A DNA stretch of 64,000 nt from Salinicola acroporae (GCF_003206615.1 NZ_PZJW01000011.1:1-64000); one strand, 5' to 3'. Positions 22,654-34,654 are shown, counted from the stretch's first letter. Numbers and translations: made by a program. The notes: generated by a model from the sequence alone, not told the origin.

Positions 22654-23198
22654 AGTATCGTCTCCAGGCGCAGGCAACCGCCGTCGGCCGCCACCGAGAA
22701 GCCGGCATCCTGCGGGCGGCACGTCACCTGGGCCTCGCCGTCGGGCAGGCGGCGCCAGACAATGGCGAGATCGGCTTTCAACAGGTCGTCGTCCAGCTTC
22801 AGGATGCTCAACTGCGCTGTGGCATGGGGAAGCTGATCGCCCAGTGAAGACAACCAGACAGCGATCAGGTCACATAACCACTGGTTGGGCCCCGAGCAGC
22901 CAACCGGGGCGCCATTGGTGATTCCTACCCCCTCCGATGCCACCCGGTCCGTTCGCAACTGCTCGATCAGGTTGCCGCTCATGGCGACGGCTGCCGAACG
23001 CCAACGCGCCTCGACCTCGTCCCGCTGGGTCATGAGCTGCAACGCGCCCACGCCAAGCAGGGCGATGCTCAGTACGAGCAGCGCAATCAAGGATTCGATC
23101 AGCGTGACCCCACGCTCGCGTCCACCGAGGCGAACGGGCGATCGCAGCGAGATCGAGTGCGGCTCGACACGGGGAAAGGGGGGTAGGTTGGCGGACAC
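22650..23198 (-). CDS. pilV: Type IV pilus modification/assembly protein PilV
   Basis: First gene of the minor-pilin operon, a 182-residue pilin-like protein with cleavage motif GRERG/VTLIESLIALLVLSIALLGVGALQ. GTG 23198 is preceded by GGAG at 6-nt spacing; the frame is open another 78 nt. The prepilin leader would be about 30 residues, long but not unusual. PilV, W and X form the priming complex with PilY1. Confidence 0.85.
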   Translation of the reverse strand: MSANLPPFPRVEPHSISLRSPVRLGGRERGVTLIESLIALLVLSIALLGVGALQLMTQRDEVEARWRSAAVAMSGNLIEQLRTDRVASEGVGITNGAPVGCSGPNQWLCDLIAVWLSSLGDQLPHATAQLSILKLDDDLLKADLAIVWRRLPDGEAQVTCRPQDAGFSVAADGGCLRLETIL

Positions 23199-23329
23199 GC
23201 GAGACTCCGCAGCGATTGCGTGACCACCAGAAAAGATGGCCGACAAGGGTTTGGCAACCCGTGCTACTCTGCACATGGTTACATTTGTTTACCCTATATC
23301 GGCCTGAAGCTAAGAAGATTTAGCGCGGA

Positions 23330-24286
23330 TCACGCCTCGCTGGCGATCACCCGCTCGCGGAGTTCCCGCGGCATGGAAAAGGTGATCGTTTCGGCGCGGC
23401 CTGAGAGTTCCTCCGGCACACTGGCGCCATGCGCCCTGAGCTTGTCGATGACCCCCGCAACCAGGACTTCCGGCGCGCTGGCACCGGCGGTGATGCCGAT
23501 GGTACCGACTCCCGCGAGCCAGGCGGGATCGATCTGTTCGGCATCATCGATCAGATAGGCCGGTGTGCCGACGCGCTCGGACAGCTCGCGCAACCGGTTG
23601 GAGTTGGAGCTGTTGACGCTGCCCACCACCAGCACCAGATCCGAGTCGGCGGCCAGCTCGCGGACCGCGTCCTGGCGATTCTGGGTGGCGTAGCAGATAT
23701 CATCCTTGCGCGGCCCCTGGATCTCGGGGAAGTGCTCGCGCAGGGCATCGATCACTCTGGCGGTATCATCCATCGACAACGTGGTCTGAGTGACGAACGC
23801 CAGCCGCGAGGGATCGCGCACCGGCAGCCTGGCGACGTCTTCCTCGTCCTCGACGAGATAGATCGCACCGCCATGACTCTCATCGTAGCGCCCCATGGTA
23901 CCTTCGACCTCCGGATGGCCGGCGTGGCCGATCAGGATGCACTCCTGGCCGCGCTTGGCGTAGCGCAGCACTTCCATGTGCACCTTGGTCACCAGCGGGC
24001 AGGTGGCATCGAAGATCTTGAGACCGCGACGCTCGGCCTCCTGTTGCACGGCTCGCGAAACGCCGTGGGCCGAGAAGATCACGATGACGTCGTCGGGGAT
24101 TTCGTGGAGTTCCTCGACGAAGATCGCGCCCCGCTCACGCAACGAATCCACCACGAAGCGATTGTGGACCACCTCGTGGCGCACGTAGATGGGCGGCCCG
24201 AAGACATCGAGCGCGCGATTGACGATGTCGATGGCACGATCGACGCCGGCGCAGAAACCGCGGGGATTGGCCAGCTTGATTTGCAT
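23330..24286 (-). CDS. ispH: 4-hydroxy-3-methylbut-2-enyl diphosphate reductase
   Basis: Last enzyme of the MEP pathway; reduces HMBPP to IPP and DMAPP with an iron-sulfur cluster. The three cluster cysteines are in PRGFCAGVD (residue 12), [11 protein letters not shown] and [13 protein letters not shown] 24286 (318 aa) is preceded by GAGG at 5-nt spacing and matches the E. coli start [14 protein letters not shown]; a GTG 18 nt upstream is in frame. Upstream on the same strand are fkpB, lspA and ileS, the canonical order. Confidence 0.97.
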   Translation of the reverse strand: MQIKLANPRGFCAGVDRAIDIVNRALDVFGPPIYVRHEVVHNRFVVDSLRERGAIFVEELHEIPDDVIVIFSAHGVSRAVQQEAERRGLKIFDATCPLVTKVHMEVLRYAKRGQECILIGHAGHPEVEGTMGRYDESHGGAIYLVEDEEDVARLPVRDPSRLAFVTQTTLSMDDTARVIDALREHFPEIQGPRKDDICYATQNRQDAVRELAADSDLVLVVGSVNSSNSNRLRELSERVGTPAYLIDDAEQIDPAWLAGVGTIGITAGASAPEVLVAGVIDKLRAHGASVPEELSGRAETITFSMPRELRERVIASEA

Positions 24287-24336
24287 AATGACCTCGCTTG
24301 ACACGCTCGGGTGTCGTGGTGAAAACCGAACCGGGC

Positions 24337-24804
24337 TCAGTGAGTCGTGACGGGCTTCACGTCCAGAATTTCCACCTCGAAGGTCAGGGTACGCCCTGCC
24401 AGCGGATGATTGAAGTCGACTTCGACATGGCGTTCGTCGACGCTGGCAATCACACCGGGCAGTTCGCCACCGGCGGCATCGGCGAACGACATCACCGTAC
24501 CGGGTTCCACGGCCTCCTCGAAAGCGTCACGGGAGAGGCGCTGCACGTTCTGCGGGTTGTGCTGGCCAAAGGCGTGCTCGGGGGAGATCTCGAAGGCACC
24601 GGTGTCGTTTGCCGCCATGCCCTTGAGTGGCGCCTCGAAGCCCGGCGGCAGATTGCCGTCGCCGAGCTGGAACGTCGCCGGCTGCTTGTCCCGGGTCGAG
24701 TCCACCACTTCGCCGTCCTCGAGTTTCACCGTGAAATGGAGCGTGACTTCCATGCCCTCGCCGACGCGGTAGTCGTGATCGTGCGGATGGCCGTTCTCGC
24801 TCAT
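24337..24804 (-). CDS. fkpB: FKBP-type peptidyl-prolyl isomerase FkpB (SlpA)
   Basis: Cytosolic prolyl isomerase with SlyD-like FKBP and inserted flap domains (155 aa): [18 protein letters not shown] at the start, [16 protein letters not shown], then the flap ending [17 protein letters not shown] His-rich patch (HPHDHDY) lies in the first 12 residues. A strong GGAGGT ribosome site precedes ATG 24804, which overlaps the lspA stop (ATGA). Confidence 0.94.
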   Translation of the reverse strand: MSENGHPHDHDYRVGEGMEVTLHFTVKLEDGEVVDSTRDKQPATFQLGDGNLPPGFEAPLKGMAANDTGAFEISPEHAFGQHNPQNVQRLSRDAFEEAVEPGTVMSFADAAGGELPGVIASVDERHVEVDFNHPLAGRTLTFEVEILDVKPVTTH

Positions 24805-25361
24805 GAGTCACCTCCTGTCGAAGAAGATTTGTCAGCCGAAGATTTATCCGTCGAGGCCGGTTTGTCATCGCCGCTGGCGCGAGAGGCCTTCGGTCGACGC
24901 GAATCGAGCAGCGACTGCAGGATCAGGCCGACCGCACCCAGCGTGATCGCCGTGTCGGCCAGGTTGAACGCTGGGTAGTACCAGCCGCCCCAGTGAAACG
25001 ACAGATAGTCGACCACGTAGCCATGCACCAGGCGATCGTAGAGATTACCGATGGCGCCGCCGATCACCAGGGTCAGCGAGATCGCGGTCAGCGTCTCGCC
25101 ACGCTTGAGCCGCGAGAGCCACACCGTCAGCCCTACGCTGGCACCGATCGCGATCAGCGCGAACAGCCATCGCTGCCAGCCCGCGTGTTCGGCCAGGAAG
25201 CTGAAGGCGGCGCCGGTGTTGTGCAGCAGCGTCAGGTTGAAGATCGGCAGCACTTCCAGTGGCCGACCGTAATCGAGATGCGCCGAAGCCAGCGCCTTGA
25301 TGCTCAGATCAAGCACGATGACCACCAGCGATAGCCACAGCCAGCGCAGTGGGCGATGCAT
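24801..25361 (-). CDS. lspA: Lipoprotein signal peptidase (SPase II)
   Basis: Inner-membrane aspartyl protease that cuts prolipoproteins before the lipidated Cys. Four helices, with the catalytic Asp pair in GNLYDRLVHGYVVDY and FNLADTAI. From ATG 25361 it has 186 residues, about 20 more than E. coli; the excess is a low-complexity Lys/Ser/Asp tail. Upstream GTG/TTG starts that overlap the end of ileS are possible. Confidence 0.95.
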   Translation of the reverse strand: MHRPLRWLWLSLVVIVLDLSIKALASAHLDYGRPLEVLPIFNLTLLHNTGAAFSFLAEHAGWQRWLFALIAIGASVGLTVWLSRLKRGETLTAISLTLVIGGAIGNLYDRLVHGYVVDYLSFHWGGWYYPAFNLADTAITLGAVGLILQSLLDSRRPKASRASGDDKPASTDKSSADKSSSTGGDS

Positions 25362-25389
25362 CCGATCGGTGACGGGGCGGGAAGCGGAA

Positions 25390-28263
25390 TCAGGCAAAGC
25401 GGCGTACCTCTCCCGGGCCGTCCGGCAGGTTGGCGATGGAGCGCGCCGACAGCGTCGGATGCTCGGGATTGGCGCCGACATCCGGCCGCCGCTCCCAACT
25501 GCGCTCGTCCTTCTCGTACGGACTCATGCGCACCGCGACCTTGAGACCCTCCATCTCGGTGGACTTGGCATCGCCCGCTGCCGTCAGCGGCTTCAGCGTG
25601 GCCTCGGAGGTAATCAGCACGAAACGCAGTTCGTCCTCGAAACGCGACAGCAGCGCATGCAATGTGTCGTCGACGTAGAGCGTCACCTCACTGTCCAGTG
25701 CACCCTTGATCACGCCCTCGTTGCGCGCCGCTTCGAGCTGCTTGTTGACCGCCTGCTTGACCTGAATCACCCGCTCCCAGAATTCGCGGTCCATCGCCGC
25801 CTGTTCGGGCGGCAGGTTCGCCAAGTCTTCCGGCAACGTGGCAAGCCCTTGGTAATAGGTCTCGAGATGCACGCTCTCGCCACGCGCCCCCGGGATGTTC
25901 TCGTAGATCTCCTCAGCGGTGAACGAGAGGATCGGCGCGATCCAGCGCGCCAGCGCCTCGACGATGTGATAGAGCGCCGTCTGGCAGCTGCGCCGCGCCA
26001 GCGAGTCGGGCTGGGTGGTGTACTGGCGATCCTTGATGATGTCCAGATAGAACCCGCCCATGTCGCGGGCGCAGAAGTCGTGAACCTGCTGATAGACGTC
26101 ACGGAACCGGTAGTCGCCATAGGCCTGCTGAATGCGTGCCTGCAGTTCGGCCGCGCGACCCACCGCCCAGCGATCCAGCGCCAGCATGTCGTCGAAGGCG
26201 ACGGCGTCGGTGGCGGGATCGAACCCGGTCAGGTTGCCAAGCAGAAAGCGCGAGGTGTTGCGGATCCGGCGATAGACATCGGCGGTGCGCTTGAGGATCT
26301 CGTCGGACACCGCCATCTCGCCGGAGTAGTCGGTAGAAGCGACCCACAACCGCAGGATGTCGGCACCCAACTTGTCCATTACCTGCTGCGGCGCGACCAC
26401 GTTGCCCAGCGACTTGGACATCTTGCGGCCCTTCTCGTCGACGGTGAAGCCGTGGGTCAGCAGCGCCTTGTACGGCGGATGACCATCGATGGCGCAACCG
26501 GTCAGCAGCGACGAATGGAACCAGCCGCGATGCTGGTCCGAGCCCTCGAGGTAGAGGTCGGCGCGGGGTCCTTGCTCGTGGCCGAGCGCGTGGGAGCCGC
26601 GCAGCACGTGCCAGTGGGTGGTGCCGGAGTCGAACCAGACGTCGAGGGTATCGGTTACCTTATCGTACTGATCCGCCTCGTCGCCCAGCAACTCGTGCGG
26701 GTCGAGCTTGAACCAGGCCTCGATACCGTCGCGCTCGACATGTTCGGCAACGGTTTCCATCAGTTCGACGGTGCGCGGATGCAGCTCGCCGCTCGCCTTG
26801 TCGATAAAGAACGGGATCGGCACCCCCCAGTTGCGCTGCCGCGAGATGCACCAGTCGGGGCGGTTGGCAATCATCGCGTGCAGCCGCGCCTGGCCCCAGC
26901 CGGGGATGAAACCGGTGGCGTCCACACCCGCCAGTGCCTTGTCGCGCAACGTGCGGCCATCGGCACCCTCGAGATCCATGCCCACGAACCATTGGGCCGT
27001 GGCCCGGTAGATGACAGGCGTCTTGTGGCGCCAGCAGTGCATGTAGCTGTGGGTGATCCTGTCGTGGGCCATCAGCGCGCCGGCTTCTTCCAGCTTGGCG
27101 ACGATCTGCGGATTCGCCTTCCAGATCATCTGGCCGCCGAACAGCGGCAATGTCTCGGCGTAGACGCCGTTGCTCTGCACCGGGTTGAGGATCTCGTCGA
27201 AGCTCATGCCGTAGCGGCGGCAGGAGTGGAAGTCATCCTCGCCGTAGGCCGGTGCCGAGTGAACGATGCCGGTACCGGCGCCCAGCTCGACGTAGTCGGC
27301 CAGATAGATCGGTGAGAGCCGGTCGTAGCCGCTCTCCAGTGCCGCCAGCGGATGCCGGAACGCAATGCGCTCGAGACGTTCGCCCGGAGCGGTGGCGATG
27401 ATCTCGCCGGTCAGGCCGAAGCGTTCCAGGCTCGATTCGACCAGCTCCTCGGCCAGCAGCAGCAGCCGCTCGCCGGTATCGACCAGGGCGTAGACGAATT
27501 CGGGATGCACGTTCATCGCCTGGTTGGCGGGAATCGTCCACGGCGTGGTGGTCCAGATCACCGCCGCCGCCGGCTTGGCCAGCGAACCCAGTCCGAACGC
27601 CGCCGCCAGCCCGGCATCGTCGACCGCCGGAAAAGCGACATCGATCGCATCGGACTGCTTGTCCTGGTACTCGACCTCGGCTTCGGCCAGCGCCGAGCCG
27701 CAATCGAAGCACCAGTTGACCGGCTTGAGCCCCTTGAACACGTAGCCACCCTTGACCATCTCGGCCAGGGCGCGGATCTCGCCCGCCTCGTTGGCGAAAT
27801 TCATGGTCAGGTAGGGATTGTCCCAGTCGCCCTGGACGCCGAGGCGCACGAAGCCCTCCTTCTGAACCTCGACCTGGGCGGCCGCGTACTCGCGGCACAG
27901 CGCCCGGGCCTCGTCCGCCGGCAGGTGCTTGCCGCGGGTGGTCTCGACCTTGTGCTCGATGGGCAGGCCGTGGCAGTCCCAGCCGGGTACATAGGGAGCG
28001 TCGAAGCCGGCCAGGCTCTTCGACCTGACGATGAAGTCCTTGAGCAGCTTGTTGACCGCATGACCGATGTGAATGCTGCCGTTGGCGTAGGGAGGACCGT
28101 CGTGGAGCACGAAGCGCTCGCGCCCCCGACGCGCCTCACGCAGCCTAGCGTAGAGGTTCATGTCGTTCCACTGCGCGATTCGGCCCGGCTCCCGCGCCGG
28201 CAGATTGCCGCGCATGGGAAAGTCGGTCGAGGGCAGATTCAGCGTGTGCTTGTAGTCGCTCAT
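25390..28263 (-). CDS. ileS: Isoleucyl-tRNA synthetase
   Basis: Class Ia synthetase charging tRNA-Ile, with CP1 editing domain. 957 residues. The HIGH signature is in [11 protein letters not shown] near residue 68, and KMSKS is present ([10 protein letters not shown]) near 610. The C-terminal tail normally holds a Cys4 zinc site. Here the aligned stretch reads [12 protein letters not shown]...[10 protein letters not shown], so all four cysteines are replaced. Otherwise full length and in the usual ribF-ileS-lspA order. Confidence 0.97.
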   Translation of the reverse strand: MSDYKHTLNLPSTDFPMRGNLPAREPGRIAQWNDMNLYARLREARRGRERFVLHDGPPYANGSIHIGHAVNKLLKDFIVRSKSLAGFDAPYVPGWDCHGLPIEHKVETTRGKHLPADEARALCREYAAAQVEVQKEGFVRLGVQGDWDNPYLTMNFANEAGEIRALAEMVKGGYVFKGLKPVNWCFDCGSALAEAEVEYQDKQSDAIDVAFPAVDDAGLAAAFGLGSLAKPAAAVIWTTTPWTIPANQAMNVHPEFVYALVDTGERLLLLAEELVESSLERFGLTGEIIATAPGERLERIAFRHPLAALESGYDRLSPIYLADYVELGAGTGIVHSAPAYGEDDFHSCRRYGMSFDEILNPVQSNGVYAETLPLFGGQMIWKANPQIVAKLEEAGALMAHDRITHSYMHCWRHKTPVIYRATAQWFVGMDLEGADGRTLRDKALAGVDATGFIPGWGQARLHAMIANRPDWCISRQRNWGVPIPFFIDKASGELHPRTVELMETVAEHVERDGIEAWFKLDPHELLGDEADQYDKVTDTLDVWFDSGTTHWHVLRGSHALGHEQGPRADLYLEGSDQHRGWFHSSLLTGCAIDGHPPYKALLTHGFTVDEKGRKMSKSLGNVVAPQQVMDKLGADILRLWVASTDYSGEMAVSDEILKRTADVYRRIRNTSRFLLGNLTGFDPATDAVAFDDMLALDRWAVGRAAELQARIQQAYGDYRFRDVYQQVHDFCARDMGGFYLDIIKDRQYTTQPDSLARRSCQTALYHIVEALARWIAPILSFTAEEIYENIPGARGESVHLETYYQGLATLPEDLANLPPEQAAMDREFWERVIQVKQAVNKQLEAARNEGVIKGALDSEVTLYVDDTLHALLSRFEDELRFVLITSEATLKPLTAAGDAKSTEMEGLKVAVRMSPYEKDERSWERRPDVGANPEHPTLSARSIANLPDGPGEVRRFA

Positions 28264-28287
28264 GGCTTTTTCGGTCCGCTCAGGGAT

Positions 28288-28392
28288 GATGTCGTGGCGC
28301 TCGAGATTGATATCGTGGTGCTCGAGGCTATATTCGTGCCGCTCGGGACGCTATCCGCGAGGCCCGGAGCGGTATTCGTGACGCTCAAGCTG
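28288..28392. repeat. Five degenerate 21-bp tandem repeats between ribF and ileS
   Basis: Units start at 28288, 28309, 28330, 28351 and 28372, each built around TCGTGNCGCTCGAG. On the minus strand they would read as heptads of the type LERHExx, but one unit contains a stop, so they are not an obvious extension of ileS or ribF. Confidence 0.8.
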
Positions 28393-28395
28393 TAG

Positions 28396-29532
28396 TCAGT
28401 CGCCGTCCGAGCCGGTGGGCGCCGCGTGCGCGGCCCCGCCGGGATTCGACGGTTCGGGTGGCAACGGTGCCGAGGCGAGCGGAAACCGTGCCTGGGGCAA
28501 CGAGGCGGCGCAGAGTCCGCCGGCTGCGGCCTCGATCTCTGCCGGCCCCGGTTCGGGAGCCAACGAGTCCGACTGTCGTTCCGGTCGCGCAAAATAGCGG
28601 CGAGTGTTGTCGAGATCGCGATGGATCTGCGCGACCAGGGCATCGAATTGGTCGAACTTGACTTCGCCGCGCAATCGGGCGCAGGGAACGACGGTGAGCG
28701 TCTCGCCATACAGGTCGAGCTCGCGATCCAGCAGGTGCACCTCCAGCATCGGCTGATCGGCACCTACGGTGGGACGCCAGCCGATATTGGCGGCGCCCGC
28801 GACCCACTCCCCGTCGGCCAGTCGGGTCGCGCAGGCGAACACGCCGCGCAGCGCCATGGGCCGCCGGGTCAGCGGGATGTTGGCGGTGGGCACGCCGATC
28901 GTGCGACCCAACTGACGGTCGCGGACGACCCGCCCCTGGTAGCCGTAAGGTCGGCCCAGCATCCGCGCGGCCTGGAAGAAATTGCCGCTGGCCAGCAGCG
29001 TGCGCACGCGGGTGCTCGAGACGCGCTCGTCGTCAAGGGTGAAGGTTCGGGTGTGCTCGACGGCAAAGCCGCGTTCGCGCCCGACAGCCTGCAGTAGCGT
29101 GAAATCGCCGGCTCGGTCGCAGCCGAAACGGAAATCGTCGCCCACCACCAGATGCTTCACCTGCAGGCCGTCGATCAACACTCGCTCGATGAACTGCCGG
29201 GCAGTGAGGCTGCGCAAGGCATCGTTGAACGGCAGACACAGGATCCGGTCGGCACCGTGGGCCTTGAGCAACGCCACCTTGTCGCGCAACCGGGTCAGTC
29301 GCGGCGGCGCCTGGTCGCCGGCGAAGTACTCGCGCGGCTGCGGCTCGAAGATCACCACCGTGACCGGCAACGCCTGCGACCGGGACAGCGTCTGCAACTG
29401 CTCGAGAATGGCCTGATGTCCAAGATGCACGCCATCGAAGTTGCCGATGGTCGCCACGCAGCCACGCGCCATCTGGCCCTGCGGATCAGGGCTTCTGGGG
29501 GGCAAGTTGTGCAGGCCTCGGATCAGTTCCAT
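28396..29532 (-). CDS. ribF: Bifunctional riboflavin kinase / FAD synthetase
   Basis: Converts riboflavin to FMN and FAD. The N-terminal adenylyltransferase domain has IGNFDGVHLGHQA near residue 30 and the STRVR motif. The C-terminal kinase domain shows GRPYGYQGRVVRDRQLGRTIGVPTANI. Homologues end near residue 315; this one carries about 60 extra residues rich in Pro and Ala, probably disordered. It lies between murJ and ileS in conserved order. Confidence 0.95.
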   Translation of the reverse strand: MELIRGLHNLPPRSPDPQGQMARGCVATIGNFDGVHLGHQAILEQLQTLSRSQALPVTVVIFEPQPREYFAGDQAPPRLTRLRDKVALLKAHGADRILCLPFNDALRSLTARQFIERVLIDGLQVKHLVVGDDFRFGCDRAGDFTLLQAVGRERGFAVEHTRTFTLDDERVSSTRVRTLLASGNFFQAARMLGRPYGYQGRVVRDRQLGRTIGVPTANIPLTRRPMALRGVFACATRLADGEWVAGAANIGWRPTVGADQPMLEVHLLDRELDLYGETLTVVPCARLRGEVKFDQFDALVAQIHRDLDNTRRYFARPERQSDSLAPEPGPAEIEAAAGGLCAASLPQARFPLASAPLPPEPSNPGGAAHAAPTGSDGD

Positions 29533-29608
29533 GGGGTCTGTTCCCGTTTCGACACGAACCGCGTCGCTGCCTTGAAAAGTGTCAGTATAAACAAGGGCCC
29601 TTCCCCTA

Positions 29609-31234
29609 TCAGCCGTGCAGGCGGAAGTCTCTCAGACGGATGCCGCTGAGCGCCAGCCAGCCAAAATAGATGACCGAGCCGCCGATCACCAATGCCGTCA
29701 GCATGACGGCGCGATGCAGCGCGCTCCAGGTCGCCCAGGTGTGCCACTCCGGCGACAACCACCATAGCGCGGCCCCCATCAGCAGACAGCCGCCGACGAC
29801 CTGGATGGCGTAGCGCCCCCAGCCGGGCTGGAAACTCAACACGCCCTGACGGCGCAGCCCCAATCCCAGCAGCCCGGCATTGAGAAACGCCGACAGTGCC
29901 GTGGCCAGTGCCAGCCCGGCGTGTGCCAACGGCACGATGAGCGCCAGGTTCATGACCATGTTGGCGAACATCGCCACGATGCCGATCTTGACCGGCGTCT
30001 TGGTGTCCTGGCGCGCAAAATAGCCCGGCGCCAGCACCTTGATCAGCATGAACGCCAGCAGCCCCAGTGCATAGGCCCGCAGGCTGCGCGCGGCCATGAC
30101 CACGTCGTAATCGGTCATCGCGCCGTAGTGGAACAGGCTGACCAGCAACGGTTCTGCCAGCAGTATCAGCGCCAGCGCAGCCGGCAGCCCGATCAGCAGC
30201 ACCATCCGCAATGCCCAGTCCAGCATGCGCGCGAAATGTTCCCGGGACTCGTCGGCATGGCGCTTGGAGAGCGCCGGCAGGATCACCGTGGCGATGGCGA
30301 TCCCGAATACCCCCAGCGGCAGCTCCACCAGCCGATCGGAGTAGTAGAGCCAGGAGACGCTGCCGGAGACCAGGAACGATGCCAGTACCGTATCCAGCAG
30401 CAGGTTGATCTGCGAGACGGAAACGCCGAACAGCGCCGGGGTCATCAACCGCAGAATGCGCCGGACCCCGGGATGGCGAAAGCCCAGCCGCGGGCGCGGC
30501 ATCAGCCCCAGCCGGGCCAGGAACGGGAGCTGGAACAGCAATTGAGCAGCGCCGGCGATCAACACCCCCCAGGCCAGGCCCATGGCCGGGTCGTCCATCC
30601 AGGGGGTCAGCCAGACCGCCGCGCCGATCATGCAGACATTGAGCAGCACCGGCGTGAAGGCGGGTATCGCGAAGCGCTCCCAGGTGTTGAGCACGCTGCC
30701 AGCAAAGGCCGTCAACGAGATCAGCAGCAGATAGGGAAAGGTCAGCCGTAGCATGTCGGCGGTCAGTGCCAGCTTGCCGGGGTCCGCCTTGAAACCGGGC
30801 GCAAAGAGCCATACCAGCCATGGCGCGGCAGCGATGGCCAGCGCCGTGATCAGCGCCAGCACCACGCTGAGGCTGCCGGAGACCGCATCGAGCAGCTCTC
30901 GAACCTCGGCCCGAGTGCGCTGGGTGGCGTACTCCGAGAGCACCGGTACGAACGCCTGGTTGAACGCCCCTTCGGCGAACAGGCGGCGCATGAAGTTGGG
31001 AATCTTGAACGCCACGAAAAACGCGTCCGCCCCGCTACCGGCACCCAGCAATGCGGCGATCACCACATCTCTCGCCAGCCCGAGCACACGCGACAGCAGC
31101 GTCATCGTGCTGACGACGAGGCCGGAGCGCAGCAGCCCGCGGCGGGATACCGGGGTCGCGGTTCCCGCTTCCATCGCGTCGGCCACCGTCGCCTTGTCCG
31201 TCGTACCGTCCGCAGGTCCGTGCTGTTCGCTCAT
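29609..31234 (-). CDS. murJ: Lipid II flippase MurJ
   Basis: MOP-superfamily flippase with 14 helices that moves lipid II across the inner membrane for peptidoglycan synthesis. The 541-residue protein has the MviN block LRSGLVVSTMTLLSRVLGLARD, the charged-cavity region FKIPNFMRRLFAEGAFNQAFVPV and later PALSKRHA. The N-terminal 30 residues look unstructured; an internal start is possible. It follows rpsT and precedes ribF. Confidence 0.95.
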   Translation of the reverse strand: MSEQHGPADGTTDKATVADAMEAGTATPVSRRGLLRSGLVVSTMTLLSRVLGLARDVVIAALLGAGSGADAFFVAFKIPNFMRRLFAEGAFNQAFVPVLSEYATQRTRAEVRELLDAVSGSLSVVLALITALAIAAAPWLVWLFAPGFKADPGKLALTADMLRLTFPYLLLISLTAFAGSVLNTWERFAIPAFTPVLLNVCMIGAAVWLTPWMDDPAMGLAWGVLIAGAAQLLFQLPFLARLGLMPRPRLGFRHPGVRRILRLMTPALFGVSVSQINLLLDTVLASFLVSGSVSWLYYSDRLVELPLGVFGIAIATVILPALSKRHADESREHFARMLDWALRMVLLIGLPAALALILLAEPLLVSLFHYGAMTDYDVVMAARSLRAYALGLLAFMLIKVLAPGYFARQDTKTPVKIGIVAMFANMVMNLALIVPLAHAGLALATALSAFLNAGLLGLGLRRQGVLSFQPGWGRYAIQVVGGCLLMGAALWWLSPEWHTWATWSALHRAVMLTALVIGGSVIYFGWLALSGIRLRDFRLHG

Positions 31235-31367
31235 GCCGCGCCGTCGCTCACTTCAGGAAATCCCTCATCGCCCGCTTCGCTGCTCCCATGGCGATCTCGA
31301 TCCGGTGCTCCCGAGACCCTGGCTTCGATACCGTGACCTAGATGCCCGTGCCACGAAAGGCAGCCAC

Positions 31368-31393
31368 AAAAAAACCGGCCGAAGCCGGTTTTT
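31368..31393 (-). terminator. Terminator of rpsT
   Basis: A 10-bp stem AAAAACCGGC with its complement and loop CGAA (31370-31393). Read leftwards it is followed by at least seven T. Confidence 0.92.
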
Positions 31394-31410
31394 CGTCAAG
31401 CGCGTCCGGC

Positions 31411-31677
31411 TCAGGCAGCCAGCGCCTTAATTCGCTTGTTCAGGCGACTCTTGATGCGCGCGGCCTTCTTCTTGGACATGGCGTCCTTGTCGGCGATGCG
31501 ATCGATGACCGGCTGAGCGGCCTTGAACTCGGTGTTCGCCTGCGCCTGATCGCCAGACTGGATAGCCTTGATCACACGCTTGATATAGGTACGAACCATG
31601 GAACGCTGACTTGCGTTGAGCTTGCGGCGGTCTTCCGCCTGACGTGCGCGCTTACGCGCCTGCTTGGTGTTCGCCAC
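31411..31677 (-). CDS. rpsT: 30S ribosomal protein S20
   Basis: 88-residue primary 16S rRNA-binding protein, basic and helical (NTKQARKRARQAE at the start, KKKAARIKSRLNKRIKALAA at the end). I chose GTG 31677, which has a strong AAGGAG six bases upstream; the frame extends 30 nt further but only GTG gives the family N-terminus. A non-ATG start is typical of S20, whose translation is autoregulated in E. coli. Confidence 0.96.
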   Translation of the reverse strand: MANTKQARKRARQAEDRRKLNASQRSMVRTYIKRVIKAIQSGDQAQANTEFKAAQPVIDRIADKDAMSKKKAARIKSRLNKRIKALAA

Positions 31678-31916
31678 CGTCGACTCCTTGGAGATGTTGA
31701 CAGTCAATTCTGTAAGTTAAATCACCCAGGACAGCCTCGAAACCGCTTCAGGCAACCCTGAATGATTCGGCCGAATGTTCAATGACACCCGAGCAACGCT
31801 TGGGGCCATTTTCGACTGCGTTTCAGGCAGTCTTAACGGGCCATGTCTGAGAGGATGCGGGATTCTATCACAGGACCCATGGGGTATCCAGCAGCAACTG
31901 TTGCATCCGGATCATT

Positions 31917-33053
31917 TCAGATCACCACCAGATTGTCTCGATGGATCAGCTCCGGCGCCTCCATGTAGCCCAGGATTTCGGCGATGCGCTGACTGGGCTG
32001 CCCAACGAGCCGAGCAGCGTCGGCGCTCGAGTAGTTGACCAAGCCCTTGGCTACGCGCACGCCTCGCTCGTCGACACACACCACCATGTCGCCACGTCGA
32101 AAGCTGCCCTCTACCTGCTTGACCCCCACCGGCAACAGGCTCGACCCCTGGCCACGCAGCACCTTGACCGCGCCGGCATCCAGGGTCAGCGTACCGCGCA
32201 CCTGCAGCTGTCCGGCAAGCCAGCGTTTGCGAGCCGCCAGCGGCGCGTGATCCGGATACAGCAGCGTCCCCAGCGACTCGCCCTCGAGCAGCCGGTTCAG
32301 CACCGCCGCCTGGCGCCCGCTGGCGATCGCGGTGACCGCACCGGAACGGGCCGCCAGCCGGGCCGCCCGCAACTTGGTCGCCATGCCGCCTCGGCCCAGC
32401 ACACCACCGCCACCAGCGACCGCATCGAGGCCAGGATCGTCCGCCCGAGCTTCGTCGATCAGTCGGGCATCGGCGTGATGGCGCGGGTCGGCATCGAACA
32501 GGCCTTCCTGGTCGGTCAGGATCAGCAGCGCATCGGCCTCGAGCAGATTAGCCACCAGAGCCCCCAGGGTATCGTTGTCGCCGAAGCGGATCTCGTCGGT
32601 CACCACGGTATCGTTCTCGTTGATCACCGGGATCACACCGAGCTGCACCAGGGTGCGTAGCGCCGAGCGTGCGTTGAGGTAGCGCTTGCGGTTCGAAAGA
32701 TCGTCGTGGGTCAGCAACACCTGGGCACTGCGTAGATCGTGGCGGGCGAAATGCGTTTCGTAGCACTGGGACAGCCCGCTCTGTCCGACGGCGGCGGCAG
32801 CCTGCAGTTCGTGCACGGCCGTCGGTCGCGCGTGCCACCCCAGCCGCACCATGCCCTCAGCGATGGAGCCGGAGGAGACCAGCACCACCTCGACACCGCG
32901 CCGATGCAGCTCTGCCATCTGGTCGACCCAGCCGCCAATGGCCGCGTCGTCGAGCCCGCGCCCATCGTTGGTCAGCAAGGCGCTGCCGATCTTGACCACG
33001 ACCCGCCGCGCGCCCTCGAGGACACCGCGCCCCATGCGTTCATCCGCCGCCAT
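31917..33053 (-). CDS. proB: Glutamate 5-kinase
   Basis: First step of proline synthesis, phosphorylating glutamate. The amino acid kinase domain ([35 protein letters not shown]-like GRGGMATKL) is followed by a C-terminal PUA domain (about 285-378). ATG 33053 has GGAGG five bases upstream and lies 39 nt from the obgE stop. In halophiles proline can serve as a compatible solute, but nothing here shows a special regulation. Confidence 0.96.
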   Translation of the reverse strand: MAADERMGRGVLEGARRVVVKIGSALLTNDGRGLDDAAIGGWVDQMAELHRRGVEVVLVSSGSIAEGMVRLGWHARPTAVHELQAAAAVGQSGLSQCYETHFARHDLRSAQVLLTHDDLSNRKRYLNARSALRTLVQLGVIPVINENDTVVTDEIRFGDNDTLGALVANLLEADALLILTDQEGLFDADPRHHADARLIDEARADDPGLDAVAGGGGVLGRGGMATKLRAARLAARSGAVTAIASGRQAAVLNRLLEGESLGTLLYPDHAPLAARKRWLAGQLQVRGTLTLDAGAVKVLRGQGSSLLPVGVKQVEGSFRRGDMVVCVDERGVRVAKGLVNYSSADAARLVGQPSQRIAEILGYMEAPELIHRDNLVVI

Positions 33054-33091
33054 TTCAACCTCCGTCCGACATGCTCCGACCCACGGTTGGC

Positions 33092-34376
<1,285 letters not shown>

Positions 34377-34396
34377 CACACAAGGTCCGTGATGTC

Positions 34397-34654
34397 TCAG
34401 GCGGAGACTACACTCACGAACTTGCGGTTTTTTGGGCCTTTCTGTTCGAACTTGATGACGCCGTCATTCAGTGCGAACAGGGTGTGGTCCTTGCCGATAC
34501 CCACACCGCTGCCCGGATGGAACTTGGTGCCGCGCTGACGGACGATAATGTTGCCGGCCGTAGCCTTCTGTCCACCGTACAGCTTGACACCCAGGCGTTT
34601 GGATTCGGAATCGCGACCGTTGCGCGTACTACCGGCGGCCTTCTTGTGAGCCAT
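34397..34654 (-). CDS. rpmA: 50S ribosomal protein L27
   Basis: 85-residue ribosomal protein near the peptidyl transferase centre. Its N-terminus [19 protein letters not shown] begins directly, with no Firmicute-type cleaved leader. The GTKFHPG and IKFE blocks are conserved. Second gene of the rplU-rpmA operon. Confidence 0.97.
   Translation of the reverse strand: MAHKKAAGSTRNGRDSESKRLGVKLYGGQKATAGNIIVRQRGTKFHPGSGVGIGKDHTLFALNDGVIKFEQKGPKNRKFVSVVSA

Noticed and set aside
23240-23290. Sigma-54 promoter before pilV
   Set aside because: GCAC and TTGC elements occur, but their spacing (3 nt) does not fit the -24/-12 consensus.
25297-27315. 672-codon open frame on the + strand
   Set aside because: It lies entirely opposite ileS and lspA, has a composition typical of an antisense shadow in high-GC DNA, and no recognisable domain.
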